Program-made: the position numbers and the translations under genes | Source: Betaproteobacteria bacterium | GTDB taxonomy: Bacteria; Pseudomonadota; Gammaproteobacteria; Burkholderiales; SG8-41 | Direction: 5' to 3' | DNA length: 64,000 nucleotides | Assembly (NCBI GenBank): GCA_016192825.1 | Contig: JACPTK010000123.1 | Coordinates: 124,001 to 188,000, forward strand | Part shown: one piece after another, positions 7,941-16,118 of the stretch | Layout of the letters: each line of letters opens with the position of its first letter | How positions within the stretch are numbered: position 1 is the stretch's first letter | Notes under the pieces: generated by a model | The model's database searches: none | The model's input: only the letters and a program-made list of their open reading frames with translations | Told to the model about the DNA's origin: nothing

Positions 7941-8891
7941 TCAGTCGAACCTTACCTCCACCGGCTGGCCGGGATGCAGCTTCGCCGCGTCGTCCGGCGC
8001 CGGGCGCGCCTCGACCAGGAACACCAGTTTCGCGCGTTCCTGCTGGCTGTAGATGACCGGTGGCGTGAACTCCGCCTGCGGCGAAATGAAGGTCACCGCC
8101 GCCGCGATGGGCGCCGGGCAGCCGTCGCAGGTAACGGCGAGCTTCTGTCCGATCTTCACGGCGCCGAGAACGCGCTCCTCGACGAAGAAGCGCACCTTGA
8201 TATTCCGCGGTGGCAGCAGCGACACCACGGGCTGGTTGGCGGGAACCCATTCGCCCGCGACGAAATACGTGTCCTGCACCAGGCCCGCGACCGGCGCCTC
8301 CACTGTTTTCTGAGCGAGACGCCATTCGGCCTGCGCCAGGGCCGCCTTGGCCGCTTCGACGTTGTGCTCGGCCGCCTTGATCGCGTCCGGACGCGCGGCA
8401 AGCCGCGCCGTGGCCAGCTGCGCCCTCAGCTCGGCGACGCGCTGGATGTCGCGGTCGTGCGCCGCCCGGCTTTCGTCCAGCCGCTCCTTGGCGATGAAGT
8501 TCTGCGACACCAGCTGCTCCGAGCGCTTGAGCTGTGCCGCGGCGAGCTTCAGGGCCGCGTCGGCCTGCGCCAGCTGCGCCCGAATCGCGTCGATTTCGGT
8601 CGGCCGTTTCCCTTTTTGCAAATCCGCGAGCTGCGCCTCGGCATTCTGCTGCCGCTGCTGCGCCTCGCGCCGTGCCGCGGCTTCGTTCTCCCGCTCGAGC
8701 CCGAACAGGGGCTCGCCCGCCTCGACCTGCGCGCCGCGCGCCACCGCCAGCTTCTGCAGCGTGCCGGCGAACGGCGCCGCAACCCGCACGTACTCGCCCT
8801 CGGCGTAGCCTTGATAGGTGCGCGGCCCGCCGTCCGAGCATGCCGCGAGAACGCAAGCGGCGAGCAGAACGAATGCGTGCCGGTCGCGCAT
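7941..8891 (-). CDS. HlyD/membrane-fusion family periplasmic adaptor lipoprotein
   Basis: A 316-residue adaptor. The N-terminus has a lipobox (VLAAC), followed by a barrel strand (VRVAAPFAGTLQKLAVARG), an alpha-helical coiled-coil hairpin at about residues 60-170 rich in Ala/Gln/Glu, and the lipoyl/barrel return (VEAPVAGLVQDTYFVAGEWV). It would link the inner-membrane ABC exporter to an outer-membrane channel. The ATG at 8891 overlaps the stop of the dehydrogenase gene by one base (TGATG), so it is probably translationally coupled to it. A longer in-frame reading to 9998 runs through the antisense of the dehydrogenase and is rejected. Confidence 0.88.
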   Translation of the reverse strand: MRDRHAFVLLAACVLAACSDGGPRTYQGYAEGEYVRVAAPFAGTLQKLAVARGAQVEAGEPLFGLERENEAAARREAQQRQQNAEAQLADLQKGKRPTEIDAIRAQLAQADAALKLAAAQLKRSEQLVSQNFIAKERLDESRAAHDRDIQRVAELRAQLATARLAARPDAIKAAEHNVEAAKAALAQAEWRLAQKTVEAPVAGLVQDTYFVAGEWVPANQPVVSLLPPRNIKVRFFVEERVLGAVKIGQKLAVTCDGCPAPIAAAVTFISPQAEFTPPVIYSQQERAKLVFLVEARPAPDDAAKLHPGQPVEVRFD

Positions 8892-9964
8892 CAGCGTGCC
8901 AGGCGGCGGACCTCTCTTGCAACCGCCTCGGTCACCTGCCGGGTATTCGACTTCCCGCCCAGGTCGGGCGTCTTGATGCCGGCCGCCAGTACCGCGCTCA
9001 TCGCCTTGACGACCAGGTCGTGCGCGGCCGGAACGCCCAGGTGCTCCAGCATCAGCGCGCCGCTCCAGATCTGGCCCAGGGGATTCGCGATGCCCTTGCC
9101 GACGATGTCGGGCGCCGAGCCGTGCACCGGCTCGAAGCAGGACGGAAATTTCTTCTCGGGGTTGAGGTTGGCCGAGGCGCCGATGCCGATCGAGCCGGCG
9201 ATGGCCGCGCCGAGGTCGGTGAGGATGTCGCCGAAGAGATTGCTGCCCACCACCACGCCGAAGTTCTGCGGGTGCGTGACGAAGCGCGCCGAAAGCGCGT
9301 CGATATGCATCTGCTCCGCGGCGACGCCCGGGTAGTCCTTCGCCACCTGCCAGAACACCTCGTCCCAGAACGGCATGCTGAAGATGATGCCGTTGGATTT
9401 GGTCGCCGAGGTCACCTTGTTCTTGCGCTTCCGCTTCGCCAGCCCGAAGGCGTACCGGATGATGCGCTCGGTGCCGCGCCGCGTGAACAGGTTCAACTGC
9501 GTCACGACCTCGTGCGGGGTGCCGCTGTAGATGCGCCCGCCCATGCTCGAGTACTCGCCCTCGTTGTTCTCGCGCACGACGATGAAATCGATGTCCTTCG
9601 GCCCGCGTCCGGCGAGCGGCGAGCGCACGCCCGGCAGCAGCTTCACCGGCCGCACGCAGGCGTACTGCTGGAACCCGCGCCGGATCGGGATCAGCAGCCC
9701 CCACAGGGACACGTGGTCCGCCACGCCGGGGAAACCGACCGCGCCGAGAAAGATCGCGTCCGAATCGCCGAGCCGCTTCATCCCGTCGTCGGGCATCATC
9801 TTGCCGTGCTTGAGGTACCAGGCGCAGCTCCACGGATACGACCGGTAACGGAAGCGGAAGCCGCCGTGCACCTCCGCGACGGTGTCCAGTATCCTGCGCC
9901 CCGCCGGCACCACCTCGCGGCCGATGCCGTCTCCCGGAACGACCGCGATTTCGAACCGCTTCAT
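8891..9964 (-). CDS. Tartrate dehydrogenase / D-malate dehydrogenase family protein
   Basis: A 357-residue member of the isocitrate/isopropylmalate dehydrogenase superfamily. Landmarks are VVPGDGIGREVV, FLGAVGFPGV, the substrate-binding YACVRPVKLLPG, VVRENNEGEYSSMGG, KVTSATKSNG and GDILTDLGAAIAGSIG plus FEPVHGSAPDI. The set fits the tartrate dehydrogenase/decarboxylase (TtuC/DmlA) subgroup, which oxidises tartrate, D-malate or similar acids with NAD and Mn2+. The ATG at 9964 has AGGGAGA upstream. It is first in a four-gene minus-strand unit with the exporter genes and diverges from a TPP enzyme. Confidence 0.88.
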   Translation of the reverse strand: MKRFEIAVVPGDGIGREVVPAGRRILDTVAEVHGGFRFRYRSYPWSCAWYLKHGKMMPDDGMKRLGDSDAIFLGAVGFPGVADHVSLWGLLIPIRRGFQQYACVRPVKLLPGVRSPLAGRGPKDIDFIVVRENNEGEYSSMGGRIYSGTPHEVVTQLNLFTRRGTERIIRYAFGLAKRKRKNKVTSATKSNGIIFSMPFWDEVFWQVAKDYPGVAAEQMHIDALSARFVTHPQNFGVVVGSNLFGDILTDLGAAIAGSIGIGASANLNPEKKFPSCFEPVHGSAPDIVGKGIANPLGQIWSGALMLEHLGVPAAHDLVVKAMSAVLAAGIKTPDLGGKSNTRQVTEAVAREVRRLAR

Positions 9965-10030
9965 CAAGGATTCTCCCTCTTGAAATGGCTGTTATCATAG
10001 CATCTGGTCTCGCGCTTTCGCTGCGAAAAG

Positions 10031-10056
10031 CGTGATTCGCGAATCACGAATCACGG
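10031..10056. repeat. Repeat tract, 'gattcgcgaatcacgaatcacg' family
   Basis: cgtgattcgcgaatcacgaa then tcacgg: a 16-base palindrome gtgattcgcgaatcac followed by one more unit. It lies in the divergent promoter region between the tartrate-dehydrogenase-like and TPP-enzyme genes. Confidence 0.7.
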
Positions 10057-10107
10057 AATTTGGGGTAAGCTACGCCCTCTCATTTTTCATCCACGCCAGG
10101 AACAAGC

Positions 10108-11865
10108 ATGACACCCAAGGAAAGCTCCTCCCCCATTGTCCACGACTCGCCGGTGCGCTCGCGCGAGAGCGCCGAGTACTGGGGCAGCGATGCGTTCGCG
10201 GCCATTCTGCGCGAGCTCGACATCCCCTACATTTCCCTCAACCCGGGCGCGAGCTACCGCGGGCTGCACGACAGCATCGTGAACTACCTCGGCAACCGCA
10301 CGCCGCAGATGCTGCTGTCGATTCACGACGAGAACGCGGTCACCATCGCCCACGGCTACGCCAAGGCCACCGACCGCATGATGGCGGCGGCGCTGCACTC
10401 CAACGTCGGCCTGATGCACGCCACGATGTCGATCTTCGACGCGTGGTGCGACCGCGCCCCGGTGCTGATCCTGGGCGCGACCGGCCCGTGGGACGCCGCG
10501 AAGCGCCGTCCCTGGATCGACTGGGTCCATACCGCCTCCGACCAGGGCGCGCTGATCCGCGACTTCACCAAGTGGGACAACCAGCCCGGCTCGGTCGAGG
10601 CCGCGATGGAGGCGATGCTCCGTGGCGCGCAGATCGCGCGGACCGCGCCGCGCGGACCGGTGTACATCAATCTCGACATTTCGCTGCAAATGGGCAAGAT
10701 CGGCGCGCTGCCCGGCCTGCCCGACGTGAAGCGCTATGCCCCGCCCGCGATGGTACGACCGGCGCCCGAACAGGTCGCGGCGGCGGCGAAACTGCTGTCC
10801 GAAGCCAGAAACCCGATACTGCTCGCGGGACGCTGCACCCGGGACCTCGACGCGTGGAAGGCGCGGGTGGCGCTCGCGGAAAAGCTCAACCTGCGCGTGC
10901 TGACCAACATGAAGGTCGCCGCCGCGTTCCCGACCGATCATCGCCTGCACGCCGCGCCGCCGGCAAACCGCTTCGGCCCGGAAACGCTCAAGATGATCGC
11001 GGAAGCGGACGTCATCCTGTCGCTCGACTGGCTCGACCTCGCCGGCCTTCTCAAGCAGGCTTACGGATCGAGGCCGGTCACGGCGAAGATCATCCAGGTT
11101 TCGTGCGACCAGCACAGCCACCGCGGCTGGAGCATGGATCACCAGGGCCTGCCCCCGATCGACGTCTACCTGATGTGCGAGCCGGAAGCCGCGGTGCCGA
11201 TGTTGCTTGAAGCGTCAAGAGCGCGGACCGCCGCGGTGCCGGACAAGCCCCCCCTCAAGGCGCCGGCGGCGTCCGCCGAAGCCGTTTCGATGAGCGGGGT
11301 CGCCCACGCGCTTCTCGCGGCGACCAAGGGCAGCGACGTCTGCTATACCCACCTGCCGATCGGCTGGAGCGGAGCGTACAGCCACTTCAACCACCCCCTC
11401 GATTACCTGGGCGCCGAAGGCGGCGCCGGGGTGGGCTCGGGCCCCGGCATCGTCGTGGGCGCGGCGCTCGCTCTGAAAGGCAGCGGGCGGCTGCCGATCG
11501 GGGTGCTCGGCGACGGCGACTTCCTGATGGCCAATACCGCCGTCTGGACCGCGGCCCACTACAAGATCCCGTGCCTGATCGTGGTCTGCAACAACCGCTC
11601 GTTCTTCAACGACGAGCTGCACCAGGAGCGCGTCGCCAAGGAGCGCGGCCGGCCGCCGGAGAACCGCTGGATCGGCATGCGCATCGGCGACCCCGACATC
11701 GACCTCGCGGCAATGGCGAAGTCGCAGGGCGCGGTCGGCATCGGTCCCGTCACGAAGGCGGGCGACCTTCAGAAAGCCATCGACCAGGGCGTCGAGGTCG
11801 CGGCCAAGGGCGGCGTGTGCGTGGTGGACGCACGGGTGCTGCCGGGCTACGACGCCGAAGGTTGA
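10108..11865 (+). CDS. Thiamine-diphosphate-dependent enzyme (acetolactate synthase/decarboxylase-like)
   Basis: A 585-residue ThDP enzyme with the three-domain layout. The catalytic Glu of the Pyr domain lies in SIHDENAVTIAHGYAK, the middle domain contains NPILLAGRCTRD, and the PP domain holds the Mg/ThDP motif GDGDFLMAN...VVCNNRSFFND. The substrate is not evident; the poor match to classical IlvB points to a decarboxylase or carboligase of a catabolic route. The N-terminus is extended by about 25 residues. It is divergent from the tartrate-dehydrogenase-like gene and convergent with the pilus cluster, ending 18 bases from the secretin stop. Confidence 0.82.
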   Translation: MTPKESSSPIVHDSPVRSRESAEYWGSDAFAAILRELDIPYISLNPGASYRGLHDSIVNYLGNRTPQMLLSIHDENAVTIAHGYAKATDRMMAAALHSNVGLMHATMSIFDAWCDRAPVLILGATGPWDAAKRRPWIDWVHTASDQGALIRDFTKWDNQPGSVEAAMEAMLRGAQIARTAPRGPVYINLDISLQMGKIGALPGLPDVKRYAPPAMVRPAPEQVAAAAKLLSEARNPILLAGRCTRDLDAWKARVALAEKLNLRVLTNMKVAAAFPTDHRLHAAPPANRFGPETLKMIAEADVILSLDWLDLAGLLKQAYGSRPVTAKIIQVSCDQHSHRGWSMDHQGLPPIDVYLMCEPEAAVPMLLEASRARTAAVPDKPPLKAPAASAEAVSMSGVAHALLAATKGSDVCYTHLPIGWSGAYSHFNHPLDYLGAEGGAGVGSGPGIVVGAALALKGSGRLPIGVLGDGDFLMANTAVWTAAHYKIPCLIVVCNNRSFFNDELHQERVAKERGRPPENRWIGMRIGDPDIDLAAMAKSQGAVGIGPVTKAGDLQKAIDQGVEVAAKGGVCVVDARVLPGYDAEG

Positions 11866-11883
11866 TGAAACGTGCCGTTGCGC

Positions 11884-13287
11884 TCAGGGCTGCGGCCGCC
11901 CGCGCTCCAGCTTCAACTGCAGGTCCATGATCAATCCGGAGGCGTGCTCGATCAGCCGCGTTTTTTCCTCGGACGCTTTCGCGGCGTCCAGCGGCTGCCT
12001 GATGATGTAAGGCGTGATGATCACCACCGTTTCCGCGGTGGCCGTAGCCTCGAATGAACTGGAAAACAGGTTGCCGATCACCGGCACGTCGCGCAGGATG
12101 GGCACGCCGTCTCTTTCCGTGCTGCTTCTCGCCCGCATCAGGCCGCCGATGAATATGGACTGGCCGTCCTCGCAGATGAGCTCGGTCGTGACCTGCGTGC
12201 TCCTTTTCGACGGTATGCCATCCAGCAAGGATGCGGTGCTCACTTCCGGCTGCACCTTGAGCTGCACCCGCCCGCGCTGATCGACCGAGGCGATGACTCT
12301 CAGGATGACCCCGGACTCCAGGAACTGGATGGACTCGGTCGTCACGAGATTGATGGTGGTGGTGACCTTGTAGCCGGTGCTGTCGCCGATGATGACCTTG
12401 CTTTCCTGGTTCTCCAGCGCGAGCAGCTTGGGCGTGGAGAGCGTCCGCACCCGGCCCGAGGTCGCCAGCGCGTCGAAATACGCGGTGAGGTTGTTGTTCA
12501 CGAGGCTGAAGAAAAATCCCTGGCTGGGCACGGCGGGAGTTCCGGCGGCGAGCCCCGAAGTGCCGAAGCTGCCGGACACATTGCCGGACGAGCCGAATAT
12601 TTTTTTCCAGTCGATGCCGAAGCGCTCGCTTTCGTCGAGCGTGACCTCGAGTATCCTCGCCTCGATCATCACCTGCTTCGGCTGGATGTCGAGCTGCTCC
12701 AGCAGATTCTCCATGCGCTGCACGTATCCGGGCAGGTCCTCCACGACCACGAGCTTGCGGCCGATCAGTGGCGTGATCTTGCCGTAGCGCGATGCATACC
12801 GGGCCAGCAGATCCGCGACCTGCTTGACGTCGGAATACTGGACCGTGAAGGTCTTGACCTGCGTCTGCGCGCCGGTGATGTCCAGGTTCGTTTCCTTGCC
12901 GACGATGATGTAGTCGCCGTTGCGCATCTCCACCCAGTAGCCCGCGGCGTTCGCCACCGCGTGGATCGCCTGGCTGACCGTGACGTTGTAGAGCTTCACC
13001 GACACCGGGCCCGTGACGCCCTTGCTCAGGATGATGTTCACCTTGTCCCGGCGCGAGAGCAGATCGAACACTTCCTCGATCGGCAGGGCACGGAAATCGA
13101 GCGTGACCCTGCCGTCGCCGGCCTCCTGGACCGCGGCCGGGGGCGGGGGCGTAACGCGCGGGTATGGGCCGACAGAGGGGGGTGCGGCGGGGGCGGCCGG
13201 AAACGCGGATTCCGCAGCGTCGAGAACAGGCGCCATCGCGGCAGTCCAGATGAGCACCGTGGCCACACGGATTGCGTATGTCTTCAT
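11884..13287 (-). CDS. mshL: MSHA/type IV pilus secretin (MshL/GspD/PilQ family)
   Basis: A 467-residue outer-membrane secretin. After a signal peptide and proline-rich linker come a secretin/TonB short domain (VTLDFRALPIEEVFDLLS), an N1-type domain (LLARYASRYGKITPLIGRKLVVVEDLPG) and the secretin barrel (ARILEVTLDES...; ATSGRVRTLSTPKLLALENQ; VPILRDVPVIGNLFSS). It forms the ring through which the pilus passes. It is the last gene of a twelve-gene minus-strand operon and overlaps the upstream gene by four bases. GGAG lies about ten bases before its ATG. Confidence 0.9.
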   Translation of the reverse strand: MKTYAIRVATVLIWTAAMAPVLDAAESAFPAAPAAPPSVGPYPRVTPPPPAAVQEAGDGRVTLDFRALPIEEVFDLLSRRDKVNIILSKGVTGPVSVKLYNVTVSQAIHAVANAAGYWVEMRNGDYIIVGKETNLDITGAQTQVKTFTVQYSDVKQVADLLARYASRYGKITPLIGRKLVVVEDLPGYVQRMENLLEQLDIQPKQVMIEARILEVTLDESERFGIDWKKIFGSSGNVSGSFGTSGLAAGTPAVPSQGFFFSLVNNNLTAYFDALATSGRVRTLSTPKLLALENQESKVIIGDSTGYKVTTTINLVTTESIQFLESGVILRVIASVDQRGRVQLKVQPEVSTASLLDGIPSKRSTQVTTELICEDGQSIFIGGLMRARSSTERDGVPILRDVPVIGNLFSSSFEATATAETVVIITPYIIRQPLDAAKASEEKTRLIEHASGLIMDLQLKLERGRPQP

Positions 13288-13748
13288 TTTGATTGCCGCT
13301 CCTTGCTATCGTCGCGTCGCTCTTTCGTGGGTTCTTCCTCTTGAAATGTCGGGCCGGGCGGCAGCTCCCTGCCGCTCAACGACAGTATCACGCGCTTCCT
13401 GGTTTGTACAGAAACGAACACGGCCTCGGACTCGCGCACTGCCACGAGACGATGGCCGTCGATGACGTCGCCCATGCGGACCATGACGCCTCCGACTTTC
13501 ACGATCGAGTCCTTGCCGGCCGATAGAATCGCGGTCAACTCGGGATTCCAGGACATCCCGGGCGTTGCGGCGGCGCGCGGGGCGCTGGGGACGCTACCCG
13601 GAACCGGCGCGTCGCGCGGCGACAGCAGCGGGCGGGCGAAGGGATCGTTCTGCAGCGCCGGCGCCTGCGCGCCGACGAGATCCGGTGTAACCGCCAGCGC
13701 TGCGGCGAGGCACGGAAGGACGCACGTGATGCGGCTCCGGCGGTTCAT
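13284..13748 (-). CDS. PilP/GspC-like pilus assembly protein (MshK position)
   Basis: A 154-residue protein with a signal-anchor (RITCVLPCLAAALAVTPDLV), a proline-rich linker containing NDPFARPL, then a small HR-like beta domain (LTAILSAGKDSIVKVGGVMVRMGDVIDGHRLVAVRE). That domain layout is shared by MshK, PilP and GspC, which link the inner-membrane complex to the secretin. The tail is highly charged (TKERRDDSKERQSK). It overlaps both neighbours by four bases. Sequence identity to named families is weak; the assignment leans on position. Confidence 0.7.
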   Translation of the reverse strand: MNRRSRITCVLPCLAAALAVTPDLVGAQAPALQNDPFARPLLSPRDAPVPGSVPSAPRAAATPGMSWNPELTAILSAGKDSIVKVGGVMVRMGDVIDGHRLVAVRESEAVFVSVQTRKRVILSLSGRELPPGPTFQEEEPTKERRDDSKERQSK

Positions 13749-14329
13749 TTCGCCGCTCCTGGAGTCCGCAGCGGGCGGTACAGCACGGCTTTCAGGTTAA
13801 GCGCGACCAGGCGGCCCTCGTCGGCGGATTTCATCGTGAACTCGCTCACCGTCGCGTTCCGGCCAAGCGTGCGCTCGAAGTCGAGCAGCCACTGGCACAG
13901 CCGCAGGTACTTGCCCTGGGCGCTTACGTCGAAGGCAATCTCCTCGAACTCGAGCACCTGCCGCCGCGCCCCGGGCCGGATCCCGGTCAGCGTGATACCG
14001 CTCGCCGCGGCGGAGCGATCGAGATTCGCCATGACTTCGGACGCCATCTGGTGGTCGGGCGCCAGCGCCGCCGTCTGCCCGGTAAGCTGCTCCGAAACCC
14101 GCCGGAGCTCATCGGCCAGCTGTCCGAGGTCGCTCTCCTTCCGGGGCAGGCGATTCAGGCTCGCCGACAGGCTCTCGCTGGCCGCGATCAGCGCCAGGTA
14201 ATTCGAATAAGGTTTGCTCAGTACGAGCATCCAGCCCTCGCCGGCCACCAGTCCGCCAATGAACAGCAGCCCGCCGAGCAGCACGCGCGAGTCCAGCATC
14301 GTCAGCGCGGCTGTCAGGCGCGGGCTCAC
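13745..14329 (-). CDS. PilO/GspM-like inner-membrane pilus assembly protein (MshJ position)
   Basis: A 194-residue bitopic protein: one membrane span at about residues 17-38 (VLLGGLLFIGGLVAGEGWML), a coiled-coil stretch (LPRKESDLGQLADELRRVSE), then a ferredoxin-like fold ending with LRLCQWLLDFERTLGR, which is typical of PilO/GspM proteins. It should heterodimerise with the adjacent PilN-like protein. Start is GTG overlapping the upstream stop (GTGA). Confidence 0.75.
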   Translation of the reverse strand: MSPRLTAALTMLDSRVLLGGLLFIGGLVAGEGWMLVLSKPYSNYLALIAASESLSASLNRLPRKESDLGQLADELRRVSEQLTGQTAALAPDHQMASEVMANLDRSAAASGITLTGIRPGARRQVLEFEEIAFDVSAQGKYLRLCQWLLDFERTLGRNATVSEFTMKSADEGRLVALNLKAVLYRPLRTPGAAK

Positions 14330-15000
14330 TGCGGCCTCCCGGGCCTGGCGTCGATCAGCAGCGTCAGGCTCATGTCGATCACCCGGGTGTTGGTGTAGGT
14401 GCGCAAACCCGTATCCAACAGCCGCACGTCGGTGATGCCCGGTTGCGCACTCAGCGTTCGCATGAATTCCGCGAGCCGGGTGTGATCGGTGGCGTGTCCG
14501 ATCAACTCCACACGCTGCTCGACGCTCGGACGGCTCGCCGCAGCTCCGGGGACGGGCACGTTGCCCTTCGGAATCAGTATCAGGGTCGGGCCCGCGCCGC
14601 CTGCCGGGGGTTTGAGCGTGCCGGTGGGCAGGTTCTCGCGGCGCAAGAAGCGCAACTCGTCAAACCAGATGCCGGGGCTGTAGGCGGCATCGATGGCTTG
14701 CAGCAGGAGCTTGAGCCGGTCGCGCCCGCGCAATTCGTCCAGTTGCGACAGCTGCCTTTCGCCGATCTTGCGTTGCTCCCGGTAGCCGTCCGCTTTGGCT
14801 TCCGTCTGCGCGTAAATGTCCGCGGCCTTTTGCAGTCGCGCAACGTTGGCTGTCTCGGATTCCATGGCGCGGTTCAACCCCACCCGCGCGGCGCCCACCA
14901 GCACCACCACGGCGGTCACGGCGATCGCGAACCCCCTCACGAGCTCCCGCACGAGCTGGCGCTTCAGGTAGATCGCCGGAATCAGGTCGATGTCGGCCAC
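14326..15000 (-). CDS. PilN/GspL-C-like inner-membrane pilus assembly protein (MshI2 position)
   Basis: A 224-residue bitopic protein. The conserved N-terminal cytoplasmic motif of PilN-type proteins is present as DIDLIPAIYLKRQ (compare INLLP in PilN), followed by a membrane span (FAIAVTAVVVLVGAARVGL), a coiled coil and a C-terminal alpha/beta domain. The N-terminal motif would dock into the PilM-like protein encoded upstream. It begins with GTG inside the end of the PilM-like gene (19-base overlap). Confidence 0.75.
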   Translation of the reverse strand: MADIDLIPAIYLKRQLVRELVRGFAIAVTAVVVLVGAARVGLNRAMESETANVARLQKAADIYAQTEAKADGYREQRKIGERQLSQLDELRGRDRLKLLLQAIDAAYSPGIWFDELRFLRRENLPTGTLKPPAGGAGPTLILIPKGNVPVPGAAASRPSVEQRVELIGHATDHTRLAEFMRTLSAQPGITDVRLLDTGLRTYTNTRVIDMSLTLLIDARPGRPQ

Positions 15001-16118
15001 GTTTTGGGTACTCCGCGTAATGCCAGGCCGGTAGCGGCTGCGATGCCCGAAAGCGGCCGCAGCTCCGCGACTCTGGTGTCGGCGAGGCGATGTGGAAGCA
15101 GCGAGAACGGATCGAGGATCTGGATGGGAACGGAGAACTGCTCCTTCAGCAACCGTTCGATGCCGGGATAGCGCGCGACGCTGCCGGTCACGTACATCCG
15201 GTCGATGGTGCGCCCGTGCGTTCTCGATGCCGTATAGACCAGGGTCTTGTTCACTTCCGCTGTCAGCGCGGCGAACTCGGGGCGCAACACCTCCTTCAGG
15301 TCGTGATTTTGGCTGCCGCGCGGTTCGGCCGGGAGGAATCCGGTCCCGAGCAGGAGCTGGCGCGCAGCCGGGTCGGGCATGCCCAACGTGGTCTTGAGCC
15401 GGGCCAGCAGGCGCTCGTCGCCGAATTCGATCGGCCGGTCGAGCATCAGGCCGCGGCCCCGGACCACCGTCAGGTAGCTGGTGCGCGAGCCGAAGTTGAC
15501 CAGCATCAGGTTCTGCGCTGCAGCGGGGTCCTGCGAGCCCATGCGCGACATGAGGCGTGCCAGGGCCGCGGGCACGATGTCCAGCGCCGCGACCGTGAGC
15601 CCGGCCGAGTTCAGCATTTCCAAGTAGGCGACCACATGGTCCCGGTCGGCCATCGCCACGATTGCTTCCTTCGGGCGCGACGGGTTGTCCTGCCGCACCG
15701 GCAGGTAATCGACCACCATCCCCTCCAGCCCGCCCGGCACGCGGCCGCGCAATTCGCGCACCACCGAATCGGCGTCCGGCACGCCGGGAAGCGCGGGATA
15801 GGTGAGGAGCAGGATTTTCACGAGATCGTTCGGCAGGCAGGTGACCACGCGCCTGCCACTGAACGGTTGCCGGCGGAAGGCCTGCTTCAGCAGCCGCCTC
15901 AGCAGGCGCGGATCGGCGCGCACCTGCTGCAGGTCGGCGCCGAGAGTGATCGAGGAGACCGCGCGCACCGCCGGCCCGGCGGGGCCGGGCCGCAGTTGCA
16001 CGACGTTCAGATGCTCGCGGCCGATATAGAGCCCGATGTCGTAGCCTTTGCGGCCGCCGACAATCCGCTTGAGGAACGCCTTCATGGCGCCCTGCCGGTT
16101 TTGATCCGTGGGTGCCAT
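14982..16118 (-). CDS. PilM-like actin-fold ATPase of the pilus machinery (MshI1)
   Basis: A 378-residue cytoplasmic actin-like protein. Recognisable segments are YDIGLYIGREHLNVVQLR (phosphate 1-like), a central domain ending with VNFGSRTSYLTVVRGRG (phosphate 2-like) and YVTGSVARYPGIERLLKEQF (adenosine motif). PilM recruits PilN and links the cytoplasmic ATPase to the inner-membrane ring. The ATG at 16118 overlaps the preceding stop by one base (TGATG); an internal ATG at 16085 (MKAFLKRIVGG) is an alternative start with a weak ribosome site. Confidence 0.8.
   Translation of the reverse strand: MAPTDQNRQGAMKAFLKRIVGGRKGYDIGLYIGREHLNVVQLRPGPAGPAVRAVSSITLGADLQQVRADPRLLRRLLKQAFRRQPFSGRRVVTCLPNDLVKILLLTYPALPGVPDADSVVRELRGRVPGGLEGMVVDYLPVRQDNPSRPKEAIVAMADRDHVVAYLEMLNSAGLTVAALDIVPAALARLMSRMGSQDPAAAQNLMLVNFGSRTSYLTVVRGRGLMLDRPIEFGDERLLARLKTTLGMPDPAARQLLLGTGFLPAEPRGSQNHDLKEVLRPEFAALTAEVNKTLVYTASRTHGRTIDRMYVTGSVARYPGIERLLKEQFSVPIQILDPFSLLPHRLADTRVAELRPLSGIAAATGLALRGVPKTWPTST

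Noticed and set aside
7941-9998. A 685-codon fusion of the HlyD-like gene with upstream sequence
   Set aside because: The upstream 370 codons are a shifted reading of the tartrate-dehydrogenase-like gene; the true start at 8891 has a lipoprotein signal and overlaps the preceding stop by one base.
10032-11210. Overlapping + strand frame of 392 codons ahead of the TPP enzyme
   Set aside because: It is a +2 shadow of the TPP enzyme gene, rich in Arg/Ala/Gly, beginning inside a repeat.
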